Below, piece after piece: positions 1-8,692 of a stretch of DNA of 64,000 bases (positions within the stretch are counted from its first letter, which is position 1; each line of letters opens with the position of its first letter). The notes below the pieces were generated by a model. It worked only from the letters and a program-made list of their open reading frames with translations, did no database searches and had not been told where the DNA came from. Location of the stretch: positions 18,440 to 82,439 of the forward strand of contig JAGPIQ010000001.1 of NCBI GenBank assembly GCA_018054895.1, in the 5' to 3' direction. The DNA comes from Lutibacter sp. (GTDB lineage: Bacteria; Bacteroidota; Bacteroidia; Flavobacteriales; Flavobacteriaceae). The position numbers were made by a program, and so were the translations under genes.

Positions 1-675
1 TGTATTCGATGGCGTCATAGACGTACCACTATCTCCAATTTGTAACGTTTCACCATGTGGTCCTCCTTTTCTTGGACGTGGTCCAAAATGATTATTGATA
101 ATTTTATGGTTATTTTTTATATGTTCATTACCTTTTAAAAACACACGAACTGTTGGTCCAAAATTCGATTTTCCAGCAATATAGCAATTACTTAACTCGT
201 TATTTCTTCCCCAAAACTCAACCCAATGATCTGTATCTTCTCTATTTGGTTGTGTAAAATCTTCAATTACACAATTGGTAACTTTACTATTATTAGCAAA
301 TGTTACAGAATCTACTAAATATTCTATAACTGTACTTGATGGCGTATACCCATTTCTAAAATACAAGCCGCTAACTTCTAAAAAATTTCCACCAATTTTT
401 AAATTGGAAACTCCTTCAATAAAAACCTCTCCTTCTTTTTCTGCTTTTAACTTTATAGGACTTTCTTTTGTTCCTTCTCCCTTTAAAACAAGTTGCACGT
501 CTTTCCAAACTCCGTTGGCTAAAATAATTTCATCACCTGCCTTTAAATTAGCAACAGCACTATTATATTCATCAATATTATGAACTAATATACCTGAAGC
601 AACAGGTTTTTGACAAGACGTCAACATTGAAAAAACGATTAAAAAAGATAAAAAATAAAACTTATTTGTCTTCAT
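1..675 (-). CDS. PL6-family polysaccharide lyase (alginate lyase-like), lipoprotein, 3' end outside window
   Basis: The first 225 codons run off the left edge. The N-terminus is a lipoprotein signal: a hydrophobic stretch followed by lipobox LTSC with Cys21, so export and outer-membrane anchoring are expected. Residues 30-225 look like a right-handed beta-helix of the PL6 (chondroitinase B / alginate lyase) family. The segments DHWVEFWGRNNELSNCY (149-165), GKSNFGPTV (168-176) and HGETLQIG (207-214) are the usual landmarks. The Ca-binding and catalytic ExE...K segment of this family lies further on, beyond the window, so activity cannot be judged. Alginate is the commonest PL6 substrate in marine flavobacteria; that is inference. 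The gene is divergent from the RraA-like gene and has operator-like palindromes upstream. Confidence 0.82.
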   Translation of the reverse strand, partial: MKTNKFYFLSFLIVFSMLTSCQKPVASGILVHNIDEYNSAVANLKAGDEIILANGVWKDVQLVLKGEGTKESPIKLKAEKEGEVFIEGVSNLKIGGNFLEVSGLYFRNGYTPSSTVIEYLVDSVTFANNSKVTNCVIEDFTQPNREDTDHWVEFWGRNNELSNCYIAGKSNFGPTVRVFLKGNEHIKNNHKIINNHFGPRPRKGGPHGETLQIGDSGTSMTPSNT

Positions 676-689
676 ATTCAGAAATTTAA

Positions 690-714
690 TTGGTTTACCA
701 ATTTGGTTGACCAA
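690..714. promoter_or_regulatory. Two tandem GntR-type palindromes in the divergent promoter region
   Basis: TTGGTTTACCAA (690-701) and TTGGTTGACCAA (703-714) both fit TTGGTnnACCAA, a layout typical of FadR/GntR-family repressor sites. The second extends to ATTTGGT/ACCAAAT arms (701-707, 710-716). It overlaps the minus-strand -7 box of the lyase promoter and precedes the plus-strand -7 box of the RraA-like gene. One repressor could therefore control both genes. No GntR gene is inside the window. Confidence 0.65.
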
Positions 715-741
715 ATATATGTATATTTGTTTACTTAACAA
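712..741 (-). promoter_or_regulatory. Promoter of the PL6 lyase gene
   Basis: On the minus strand a TTG (739-741) is followed after 19 bp by TATATTTG (712-719), matching the Bacteroidota consensus TTG-N17-23-TAnnTTTG. Transcription would begin near 705, giving a leader of about 30 nt before the ATG at 675. Confidence 0.6.
722..729 (+). promoter_or_regulatory. -7 box of the RraA-like gene promoter
   Basis: TATATTTG fits TAnnTTTG. The nearest upstream TTG (703-705) lies in the second palindrome with a 16-bp gap, slightly short of consensus. Binding at the palindrome would block this promoter too. Confidence 0.45.
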
Positions 742-768
742 TGCAATTTCATTAAAAGTTATATAAAA

Positions 769-1503
769 ATGAGCACATTATCGATAAGTACACGACAAAA
801 ATTGCGAAAAGTTAGCACCGCTACAATTGCGACTTGTTTATTTAAGCGAGGTTTAAGAAATCAATTTATTCAAAACGTAAAACCATTAAAATTAGGAAAG
901 CCAACAATGGTTGGTGAAGCTTTTACGTTGCGATACATTCCAGCAAGAGAGGATTTGAACCCTATTACTGTATTTCGCGATCCAAAACACCCACAACGCG
1001 CTGCTGTTGAACAATGTCCAGAAGGATCAGTTTTAGTTATGGATTGCAGAAAAAATGCGCGTGCGGCATCTGCTGGTTCCATTTTAATAACCCGGTTAAT
1101 GGTAAGAGGATGTGCTGGTGTTGTAACCGATGGTGGTTTTAGAGATTCTGCGGAAATTGCTGCTTTAAATTTTTCATCGTATCATCAACAACCTTCAGCT
1201 CCAACAAATTTAACGTTACACCATGCTATAGATATTAATGTACCTATTGGTTGTGGAGATGTTGCTGTTTTTCCTGGAGATGTTTTAGTAGGTGATGATG
1301 ACGGTATTATGGTAATTCCTGCAGAAATAGTGGATGAAGTTGCAGATGAATGTACTGAAATGACGATTTTTGAAGACTATGTTCTCGAAAAAGTGGCTGA
1401 AGGTCAAAGTATTATTGGTTTGTACCCTCCAACTAATGAAAACACGTTGATTGATTTTAAAAAATGGTTGAATAAAAAACGACCTAAGATAATAGGTATA
1501 TAA
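769..1503 (+). CDS. RraA-like / HMG-aldolase-family protein
   Basis: A 244-residue member of the RraA / 4-hydroxy-4-methyl-2-oxoglutarate aldolase superfamily. The family signature is visible: SAGSILITRL at 101-110 and DGGFRDSAE at 121-129, with the Gly...Arg-Asp-x-x-Glu pattern that binds pyruvate and a divalent metal in the aldolases. Family members act as 2-oxo-acid aldolases or decarboxylases; others bind RNase E. The aldolase-type residues and the position next to a polysaccharide lyase argue for a sugar-acid catabolic role, which is inference. It is transcribed divergently from the lyase, probably under the same GntR-type operators, and followed by a strong hairpin terminator. The exact substrate cannot be read from the sequence. 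Confidence 0.75.
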   Translation: MSTLSISTRQKLRKVSTATIATCLFKRGLRNQFIQNVKPLKLGKPTMVGEAFTLRYIPAREDLNPITVFRDPKHPQRAAVEQCPEGSVLVMDCRKNARAASAGSILITRLMVRGCAGVVTDGGFRDSAEIAALNFSSYHQQPSAPTNLTLHHAIDINVPIGCGDVAVFPGDVLVGDDDGIMVIPAEIVDEVADECTEMTIFEDYVLEKVAEGQSIIGLYPPTNENTLIDFKKWLNKKRPKIIGI

Positions 1504-1541
1504 TTGGCTAAAAAGTCATAATTTAAATTTTTTTTTTTTTG

Positions 1542-1578
1542 AAAAGTCAGAAGTTTAATTGTACTACTTCTGACTTTT
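1542..1578 (+). terminator. Rho-independent terminator after the RraA-like gene
   Basis: A perfect 13-bp stem (1542-1554 with 1566-1578) and an 11-nt loop, followed by T-rich sequence. A long T run also precedes the stem. Confidence 0.75.
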
Positions 1579-1635
1579 AATTTTACACCTATTAATTTTA
1601 AAACTTACTACTAATTATTATTCTCAAAAAATAAG

Positions 1636-1643
1636 TATTTTTG
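1636..1643 (+). promoter_or_regulatory. -7 box giving a near-leaderless transcript
   Basis: TATTTTTG fits TAnnTTTG, and its G lies only 5 nt before the ATG at 1649. The predicted transcription start would fall on or next to the start codon. No clear -33 TTG is seen. Confidence 0.4.
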
Positions 1644-1648
1644 CAGTT

Positions 1649-3205
1649 ATGATTAAAGACATTCAGCTACGTGTAAGTATTACAGAAGAAACACAAGAAG
1701 GAATATTACTTCAAAAAAGTGCGGCTCAACTGGGTATTTCCACAAAAGAAATTACAGCAATTAAGGTGTTGCGGAAATCGATTGATGCTCGAAAAGCATT
1801 GATTTATTTCAATTATAAAGTCGCTGTTTACATTCAGGAAAAACCTTCAGACACACCTGATTATATATTTGATTATAAAGATGTTTCAAAAGCGAAAGAA
1901 GTCCATATTATTGGATTTGGACCTGCTGGAATGTATGCCGCTTTGCGTTGTATTGAATTAGGTTTCAAGCCTATAGTCTTAGAAAGAGGAAAAAATGTGC
2001 AAGATAGAAGACGTGATTTACGTGCTATCAATCAGTTTCATATCGTAGATGAAGATTCTAATTATTGTTTTGGTGAAGGAGGTGCAGGAACCTATTCAGA
2101 CGGAAAACTATATACAAGAAGTTTGAAGCGTGGTGATGTTCGCAAAATTTTTGAAAATTTAGTGTATCACGGAGCTACAGAACAAATATTGGTAGATTCA
2201 CACCCACATATTGGAACAAATAAACTTCCTAAAGTGGTTAAAAATATTCGTGAAACCATTTTAAATTATGGTGGAGAAATTCATTTTGAAAGCAGAGTTG
2301 TTGATTTTGTTATAAAACACAACAAAGTAATCGGTCTTTCATTATTGAATGGAAAAGAAATGGATGTGAATGCTGTTATTTTGGCAACAGGACATTCAGC
2401 GCGTGATATTTATTATTTATTGCATAAAAAAGAAATTGGCTTAATCGCAAAATCTTTCGCCATGGGAGTTCGAGTTGAGCATCCGCAACATATTATAGAT
2501 TCTATTCAATATCACTGTAAAGGAAAACGCAACGATCTTTTACCAGCGGCTTCTTATAGTTTGGTGCAACAAGTAAATGAACGCGGTGTTTATTCCTTTT
2601 GTATGTGTCCTGGTGGATTTATTGTACCCGCAGCTACTGCAAATGGAGAAGTTGTAGTCAATGGGATGTCGCCTTCCAAAAGAAATAACGAATTTGCAAA
2701 TTCTGGTATTGTTGTTGAAATAAATGTTGACAAAGACATACCGAGTTACACAAAATTTGGTGAATTAAAAGGGCTGGAATTTCAAAAGGATTTAGAACAA
2801 ATGGCATTTAACGCTGGCGGAAAAACACAAGCAGCTCCAGCGCAACGTTTAACTGATTTTGTTGAAGGACGTTTATCCAATTCATTAAACCCTACCTCCT
2901 ACCAACCTGGATTAAATTCAGCGCCATTATTTTCATTACTTCCAAAGCAAATTGGCGGAAGATTACGCACTGGTTTTAAAGCATTTGGACAAAAAATGCA
3001 CGGATACTATACAGAAGAAGCCAATGTTATTGGTGTTGAATCACGTACTTCTTCACCTATTAAAATCCCGAGAAACGAACAATTACAACATCCTGAAATT
3101 GAAGGATTGTATCCTTGTGGTGAAGGTGGTGGTTATGCCGGTGGAATTATATCTGCTGCTATGGACGGAGAACGCTGCGCTGAAGCTGCAATAAAAAACT
3201 TATAA
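1649..3205 (+). CDS. FAD-dependent dehydrogenase (COG2509-type)
   Basis: A 518-residue soluble flavoprotein. Residues 1-80 form the small N-terminal domain seen in this family. A Rossmann FAD-binding motif follows (IIGFGPAGMYAALR, GxGxxG at 89-94), then an acidic strand end (VLERG). A C-terminal GEGGGYAGGI segment closes the FAD site, as in the uncharacterised COG2509 dehydrogenases and related to HI0933-type oxidoreductases. Length matches the family. The natural substrate is not established. The gene stands alone between a terminator and the helicase gene, and the ATG at 1649 sits immediately after a -7 box. Confidence 0.8.
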   Translation: MIKDIQLRVSITEETQEGILLQKSAAQLGISTKEITAIKVLRKSIDARKALIYFNYKVAVYIQEKPSDTPDYIFDYKDVSKAKEVHIIGFGPAGMYAALRCIELGFKPIVLERGKNVQDRRRDLRAINQFHIVDEDSNYCFGEGGAGTYSDGKLYTRSLKRGDVRKIFENLVYHGATEQILVDSHPHIGTNKLPKVVKNIRETILNYGGEIHFESRVVDFVIKHNKVIGLSLLNGKEMDVNAVILATGHSARDIYYLLHKKEIGLIAKSFAMGVRVEHPQHIIDSIQYHCKGKRNDLLPAASYSLVQQVNERGVYSFCMCPGGFIVPAATANGEVVVNGMSPSKRNNEFANSGIVVEINVDKDIPSYTKFGELKGLEFQKDLEQMAFNAGGKTQAAPAQRLTDFVEGRLSNSLNPTSYQPGLNSAPLFSLLPKQIGGRLRTGFKAFGQKMHGYYTEEANVIGVESRTSSPIKIPRNEQLQHPEIEGLYPCGEGGGYAGGIISAAMDGERCAEAAIKNL

Positions 3206-3308
3206 ATTAACAAAAAACAAAAGATAGTTCACTATATACTAATAAGTTAGGTTTGAACAAACAAATTCAAACTATTAGACTACCTTTGCTCCCAATTAAA
3301 ACAACTAC

Positions 3309-4580
3309 ATGACATTTCAAGATTTAGAATTAATAGAACCTATACAAAAAGCTATTAAATTAAAAGGATATACAAATCCATCACCTATTCAAAAACAAGC
3401 AATTCCTGCATTATTAAATAAACAAGATTTATTAGGTTGTGCACAAACAGGTACTGGTAAAACCGCTGCTTTTGCGTTACCAATACTTCAACATATATTT
3501 TTAAACAAACAACAACACAACAAATACCGTAAAATAAAAGCGTTGATAATTACACCAACTCGTGAATTAGCCATTCAAATTGGTGAGAGCTTTACTGAAT
3601 ATGGTAAATTTACTGGAATAAAAAACACAGTTATTTTTGGTGGAGTGAAACAAGCAGCTCAAACCCAACAACTTAAAAATGGTATTGATATTTTAGTTGC
3701 TACTCCTGGAAGATTACTTGATTTAATGAATCAAGGTTTTATTTCATTAAGAGATATTGAATATTTTGTATTGGATGAAGCAGATCACATGCTAGATATG
3801 GGGTTTATACACGATATTAAAAAAATCGTGAAAAAATTACCTATTGACAGACAATCGTTGTTTTTTTCAGCAACTATGCCTCCTGAAATTATTACTTTAT
3901 CAAAAGAAATTGTAGGAAACCCTGTTAGAATCACTATTAAACCAGAACAAGCTACTGCTGAAAAAGTAGAACAAGCGGTGTTTTATGTTGAAAAAAGCAA
4001 TAAAAATGCATTGCTTATGAACTTATTACTAAGCAATGAATTTCAATCTACTTTAATATTTTCACGTACTAAACATGGTGCAGATAAAATTGTAAAGGTT
4101 TTAGCAAAATCACAAATAAGAGCAGAAGCTATCCATGGAAATAAATCGCAAAATGCACGTCAAAAAGCATTGAATAATTTTAAAAATGGAGATACTTTTA
4201 TATTAATTGCTACTGATATTGCAGCCAGAGGTATTGATGTAGATGATTTAGCGTTAGTAATTAATTATGATTTACCAAACATTCCTGAAACATACGTTCA
4301 TAGAATTGGAAGAACTGGTAGAGCCAAAGCAAGTGGTGTTGCATTATCGTTTTGTTCGAAAGAAGAAAGACCTTATCTAAGAGATATTCAACGACTTATA
4401 AATCAAACGTTGGAGGTTGTAAAGCACGATTTTATGGATGAAGATAGTGCAGATGAACCAGAAATTAGCAATAAAAAATTGGTGAATTCGGGTCCACACG
4501 CACCTTCAAAAAACGCACGAAAAAAGACAGCGAGAAGAAAAAATAATGATTTCAAAAGAAATCCAAAAAAGAACGATTAG
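3309..4580 (+). CDS. rhlE: DEAD-box RNA helicase, RhlE-like
   Basis: A 423-residue ATP-dependent RNA helicase. The Q motif region (YTNPSPIQ) is near 21-28, Walker A AQTGTGKT at 45-52, PTREL near 83, DEAD at 156-159, SAT at 187-189 and HRIGRTGR near 332. The tail after residue 370 is short, Lys/Arg rich and disordered, a typical RhlE-type RNA-binding extension. Role: ribosome assembly or RNA turnover, often cold-induced. A TACCTTTG -7-like box at 3281-3288 gives a leader of about 15-20 nt. A second DEAD-box gene of the DeaD type lies at 50324. Confidence 0.88.
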   Translation: MTFQDLELIEPIQKAIKLKGYTNPSPIQKQAIPALLNKQDLLGCAQTGTGKTAAFALPILQHIFLNKQQHNKYRKIKALIITPTRELAIQIGESFTEYGKFTGIKNTVIFGGVKQAAQTQQLKNGIDILVATPGRLLDLMNQGFISLRDIEYFVLDEADHMLDMGFIHDIKKIVKKLPIDRQSLFFSATMPPEIITLSKEIVGNPVRITIKPEQATAEKVEQAVFYVEKSNKNALLMNLLLSNEFQSTLIFSRTKHGADKIVKVLAKSQIRAEAIHGNKSQNARQKALNNFKNGDTFILIATDIAARGIDVDDLALVINYDLPNIPETYVHRIGRTGRAKASGVALSFCSKEERPYLRDIQRLINQTLEVVKHDFMDEDSADEPEISNKKLVNSGPHAPSKNARKKTARRKNNDFKRNPKKND

Positions 4581-4641
4581 CCTTTTAAATTTTATTTAAT
4601 TTTAACGGCAAATAAATTATCTTTAAACAAATAATATAGAC

Positions 4642-5256
4642 ATGAAAATACTTGCAATTGGGAAGAATTATGTAAACGATAAAAGTGAAATTTCTTCTAA
4701 TAAAAATGGAAATCAAATTATTTTTTCTAAACCAGAATCAAGTTTAGTAAAAGATAACAACGACTGTGAATACCCTTCTTTTACAAAGAATTTAATTTAT
4801 GAAGCAGAATTAGTGCTTAAAATTGGTAAAAAAGGAAAAAACATTAGTGAAGCTGATGCTGTTAGTTATATTTCAGAAATTGGAATTGGAATTGATTACA
4901 CAGCGAAAGATGTTTTTGATGCTTCAAGAGAAGGAAAAGGCCCTTGGGATTTAGGAAAAGGTTTTGATGGTGCTGCTCCTATTTCTGGATTTAAAGCTAT
5001 TTCTAACTTTCCTGATGTTACCAATATTAATTTCGATTTAAAAATTAATGGTAAACAATTACAAAATGGAAATACAAGTTTAATGATTTACAATTTCAGT
5101 GAAATTATTGCTTTTATTTCAAAATATATGACTTTAGAGCCTGGAGATTTAATTTTCACAGGAACTCCAGCTCATGGAACTGGGCCTATTTTTAAAGGAG
5201 ATCAATTACAAGCTTCTATTGAAGGCGAATTGCTTTTAGATTTTAAAATGGTGTAA
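4642..5256 (+). CDS. Fumarylacetoacetate hydrolase family protein
   Basis: A 204-residue single-domain FAH-fold enzyme, similar in size to the acylpyruvase/FAHD1 group and to 2-hydroxyhepta-2,4-diene-1,7-dioate isomerases. The metal-binding pair E54/E56 (YEAEL) is present, a further Asp is in the GIDYTAKD segment near 90, and FTGTPAHG matches the family's TGTPxG loop. It probably hydrolyses or decarboxylates a small 2-oxo acid; the exact substrate is not readable. It stands alone and ends at a shared bidirectional terminator facing the efflux operon. Confidence 0.82.
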   Translation: MKILAIGKNYVNDKSEISSNKNGNQIIFSKPESSLVKDNNDCEYPSFTKNLIYEAELVLKIGKKGKNISEADAVSYISEIGIGIDYTAKDVFDASREGKGPWDLGKGFDGAAPISGFKAISNFPDVTNINFDLKINGKQLQNGNTSLMIYNFSEIIAFISKYMTLEPGDLIFTGTPAHGTGPIFKGDQLQASIEGELLLDFKMV

Positions 5257-5274
5257 TTACACTGTGATTTTATA

Positions 5275-5312
5275 AAAAAAGCTGTTTAAATACATTTTAA
5301 ACAGCTTTTTTT
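5275..5312. terminator. Bidirectional terminator between convergent genes
   Basis: Stem AGCTGTTTAAA/TTTAAACAGCT with a 5-nt loop, flanked by A7 on the left and T7 on the right, so it can serve both the FAH gene and the efflux operon. It overlaps the last codon of the permease gene. Confidence 0.8.
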
Positions 5313-6519
5313 ATACTCTTTTTAAAACCATTTCTTTTTTCGCTCTTATTTTTAATGAAATAACAGCAAACACAAAATAAATTCCAGTTAATATCCATAA
5401 ATGATTCCATTCATTGAGTATTTCTAAAAATGAAGCTTCCATTTGCGTTAATCGTACAAAGCCATTAATACCTGGTGTTGAAGGAATTAATCTGGAAATA
5501 AATTGATAAAACGGAGAAACTCCTTCCATAGGAAAAGACAAACCACTTAACATTAATGACGGAATAGATAACAATACTAAAAAAATAATGGAATCTTCTC
5601 TTCGTTTAAATAACGAACTAATTGTGATTCCTAAAAACACGACAGAAAACACATACGGAATCATAAAAACGTATATGGAAAGTAACGGTGAACGCATTGG
5701 AATTCCAAATAGTGTGTACACAATTCCAACTTGAATTGGTATAATTACCATAAAAATAAGTGTGTACAAACAAGCTTTTGCCAATAAAACAGGAATTGTT
5801 CCACCTTTATGTAATAACCTTGGAAAATTTGTGTGTGTTGTAACAGTTTCACGCCGTGAACCGCTTAAAATTCCAATTCCCATCAATAGCACCAATTGTA
5901 TAATTAATGCTGTTAAAACAGGGATCATATACGTTGCATAGCCTGAGGTTGTGTTAAACAAACTTGTTGAAATTGCTTGTACTGGTGTATAATTTTGTTG
6001 TGCTTTATCAAAAGTAACACCTTTAGCCATTTCCTTTTTTATAAAAATACCTGCGCTAAAATAGCCGTTAATTGTAGTAATATCACTTAAAAAACGTTTG
6101 TAAAAAACCATATTCGCAGCATCGGAAAACGTAGTAATTCCTGTTTGCTTTCCACTTCTAATATCCTTTTCAAAATTCTTTGGAATAATTACAATTCCTT
6201 GTACTTTTCTCGAATAATAGGCTGTTTTTGCTTCTTGTAAATCCGTAAAAGTTGTAATAGTTTTTGTTCCTTCAGTAGCATCTAACATTGCAATATAATC
6301 GCGGCTCATTTTTGTAGCATCTTGATTTACAACTGCAATAGGAACTTCAACAACCACCTGATTTGAGTAGATATACGTGTAAACAATTAAAATAATAAAC
6401 GCAACCGATACAAAGGTGCTTGCCACTGCTTTATCCGTTTTTATGGATTTCCATTCCGTATTGAATGTATTCCAAAAAGAGATTTTAGCCTTGTAATATA
6501 ATTTATATAAATTCTTCAT
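5311..6519 (-). CDS. ABC-2-type permease (second permease of efflux operon)
   Basis: A 402-residue inner-membrane protein. There is one transmembrane helix near residues 33-52, a large periplasmic domain (about 55-210), then five C-terminal membrane helices: the ABC2_membrane_3 / YbhR-like architecture. It is the last gene of the operon that starts with the TetR regulator and lies 2 bp after the first permease. The two permeases presumably form a heterodimer working with the HlyD and TolC genes. No ATP-binding subunit is encoded in the operon, so energisation is unexplained. Substrate unknown; drugs or envelope lipids are possibilities only. Confidence 0.82.
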   Translation of the reverse strand: MKNLYKLYYKAKISFWNTFNTEWKSIKTDKAVASTFVSVAFIILIVYTYIYSNQVVVEVPIAVVNQDATKMSRDYIAMLDATEGTKTITTFTDLQEAKTAYYSRKVQGIVIIPKNFEKDIRSGKQTGITTFSDAANMVFYKRFLSDITTINGYFSAGIFIKKEMAKGVTFDKAQQNYTPVQAISTSLFNTTSGYATYMIPVLTALIIQLVLLMGIGILSGSRRETVTTHTNFPRLLHKGGTIPVLLAKACLYTLIFMVIIPIQVGIVYTLFGIPMRSPLLSIYVFMIPYVFSVVFLGITISSLFKRREDSIIFLVLLSIPSLMLSGLSFPMEGVSPFYQFISRLIPSTPGINGFVRLTQMEASFLEILNEWNHLWILTGIYFVFAVISLKIRAKKEMVLKRV

Positions 6520-6521
6520 TC

Positions 6522-7700
6522 TTAAATTGTATGATTAAAAACCCCTTTTAAAAACAGTCTTTTTAATTTAAACCAACCTAATGAAATTGGCACAATAGTT
6601 AAAACAACCAATATAATGATGGACTTTAAAGAATAAAATGCTGGAAATCCTCGTTGAGATTGATCTAATAATAGTTCAAAAAAATGTGTGAACGGAAAAA
6701 TTTGACTCAACCATTGTAACACTTTAGGCATTCCAAAAATGGGGAATGTAATTCCTGAAAAAGATAAACTTACCGCTGCAAAACCTGAACCAATGGTTAA
6801 TGCTTCTCTAAAACTATTGCTAAAAGCTATAAAAAATATAGCCAACGATTGATTGGCTAAAATCAATAAAAGCAATCCTACCAAAACGGTTGGTTTACTT
6901 CCAAAAAAAGGAAAATCTTGCCAAACATACATGCTAAAAAGCATAATGATTCCAACGAATAAAAACCAAACAGTGTACGGTAGTACTTTTCCTAAAATAA
7001 TTGCAGAAAGATTTCCATTGGTCACGCTTAATAATTTATTCCCTTTACTGTATTTTAAATCCGCTCCAAAAATATAAATGGTTGTTAACATTACAAATAT
7101 TTGAAAAAACATAGCTAAAAAACCTGTATTCAAATAATACGAATAATTGGTATACGGATTCGACAAAACGTGATTGTTAGCCACAATTGGCTGATAATTC
7201 ACCAACGCTTGTTGCATTGAAACACCTTGTTTTCGTTGTTTTTCAATAGTTATACCAGCTGAAATTGTACCAACTACTTTTCTAAATGCTTTATATTCTA
7301 ACCCACCAGGTAATAATAAATTGCTGTTATACTGATTGATAATACTTACCTGTTTTCCACTTTTTAAATCTGCTTCAAAGTTCTGAGGAATGGTAATTAC
7401 ACCGTACACTTTTCCTAAACGTACCAATTCTTCTCCTTTTTGTTGATTTAAAGGAAAAAAATTGACAGAAATTTCAGGTGTAGCATCTAATTGTGAAATT
7501 ACATTTCTTGAAACCGAAGAATGATCTAAATCAACTACGGCAACAGATAAATCACGTGCCACACCTTCACTTAAAAGCGTGTTGAAAAACAGTATAGAAA
7601 CAAATGGTAGAATCACTGCAAAAACAAAGGTAGATTTGCTATTGAATAGCATTGCTATTTCTCGTTTTGCAATTCGTAAAAATGGTTTCATTTTACTCAT
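6522..7700 (-). CDS. ABC-2-type permease (first permease of efflux operon)
   Basis: About 392 residues with the same layout as the downstream permease: one N-terminal helix, a periplasmic domain with an ATPEIS/NFFPLNQ-type segment, then a cluster of C-terminal helices (YbhS-like). Two starts are plausible. The ATG at 7700 overlaps the end of the HlyD gene (ATGAGTAA), which suggests translational coupling; an ATG at 7691 follows the HlyD stop. A more distant ATG at 7718 looks less likely. No Walker motifs are present. Confidence 0.82.
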   Translation of the reverse strand: MSKMKPFLRIAKREIAMLFNSKSTFVFAVILPFVSILFFNTLLSEGVARDLSVAVVDLDHSSVSRNVISQLDATPEISVNFFPLNQQKGEELVRLGKVYGVITIPQNFEADLKSGKQVSIINQYNSNLLLPGGLEYKAFRKVVGTISAGITIEKQRKQGVSMQQALVNYQPIVANNHVLSNPYTNYSYYLNTGFLAMFFQIFVMLTTIYIFGADLKYSKGNKLLSVTNGNLSAIILGKVLPYTVWFLFVGIIMLFSMYVWQDFPFFGSKPTVLVGLLLLILANQSLAIFFIAFSNSFREALTIGSGFAAVSLSFSGITFPIFGMPKVLQWLSQIFPFTHFFELLLDQSQRGFPAFYSLKSIIILVVLTIVPISLGWFKLKRLFLKGVFNHTI

Positions 7701-8685
7701 TAAATTGAGAATAATCAATTAAAATACTCATTCCTGGTCTTAACTCAACTTCTTTTGAAACTGGAGCTGCTTTAATTTCAAAAGTTCTAACATCAAAATC
7801 ACCCGTTGCTTTTGTGGCATTCCACGTTGCATATTCACCTAAAGCCGCAACATAATAAATTTTAAATTTCACTTTTTTATTATTCAAAGCCGGAATTGTG
7901 GCTTCAAAAACACCTTCTTTTTTAAAATTAGAAAGACTTGTTTCTTTTATGTTTAAAATAGCATAACTATTGGCTAAATCCACCAAATGAACCACTGGAT
8001 AACCTGCTCCTATTAATTCACCTTCTTCAGGTAAAAAATTTAAAACTTCAGCATCAATTGGAGAAATAATATTTCGTTCATTTTTATAACCTTCCAATTC
8101 TGATAAAGCGCCATCAGCTTGTTTCACCAAAGCAGTTGCAGCTTCAATATCTTCATTCCTAGCACCTTTCATCGCCATTTGATACACGCTTAATGCCGCT
8201 TCTTGATCTTTTAAAGCCACCTCTTTTTTAGCAAATATTTCATCGCGTTGTTGTTCAGAAATTACACCATCTTTAAATAAATTTGCCATACGAGCATAGG
8301 TTTTTTTCATCACATTTGCCGCAGCAGTTGCTTTTTCATACACGCTTTTTGCCCCTCTAATTTCTTCTACTCTGGCACCATTTGTTGCTTTGTTTTTTTG
8401 TGCATTTGCTGCTTCTCTTAACGCTAAGGCTTGTTGTTCTTTTGCCATAATTTCAGGACTTAAAAGAGTTGCTAATAATTGTCCTTTTTGTACACTTTCA
8501 CCTTCCTTTACTTCAAAAGAATTAATACGTGTAGGTATTTTTGCTGATAAATAAATTTCTTTAGCTTCTATTCTACCTTGTAAAATAACTGACTTTGGTT
8601 TTGAAATAAACCACACACCTGTTAGCACTAAAATTGCAAGAATTACAACGCTAATTAATGATTTTATAAATTTTGGATTTCTCAT
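7693..8685 (-). CDS. HlyD-family membrane fusion protein
   Basis: A 330-residue periplasmic adaptor. An N-terminal anchor helix (about 10-28) is followed by a biotinyl-lipoyl-like half (GRIEAKEIYLSAKIP), a long Ala/Glu/Lys-rich coiled-coil hairpin (about 80-200), the second lipoyl half (ISPIDAEVL) and a beta-barrel domain. It links the inner-membrane permeases to the TolC-type channel encoded directly upstream. The organisation resembles YbhG/YhiI adaptors. It sits 7 bp downstream of the TolC gene and overlaps the permease start. Confidence 0.88.
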   Translation of the reverse strand: MRNPKFIKSLISVVILAILVLTGVWFISKPKSVILQGRIEAKEIYLSAKIPTRINSFEVKEGESVQKGQLLATLLSPEIMAKEQQALALREAANAQKNKATNGARVEEIRGAKSVYEKATAAANVMKKTYARMANLFKDGVISEQQRDEIFAKKEVALKDQEAALSVYQMAMKGARNEDIEAATALVKQADGALSELEGYKNERNIISPIDAEVLNFLPEEGELIGAGYPVVHLVDLANSYAILNIKETSLSNFKKEGVFEATIPALNNKKVKFKIYYVAALGEYATWNATKATGDFDVRTFEIKAAPVSKEVELRPGMSILIDYSQFNE

Positions 8686-8692
8686 TTTTAGT

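Noticed and set aside
275-583. 102-codon plus-strand ORF at the left edge
   Set aside because: It lies antisense inside the PL6 lyase gene, whose minus-strand frame reads as a clear protein family.
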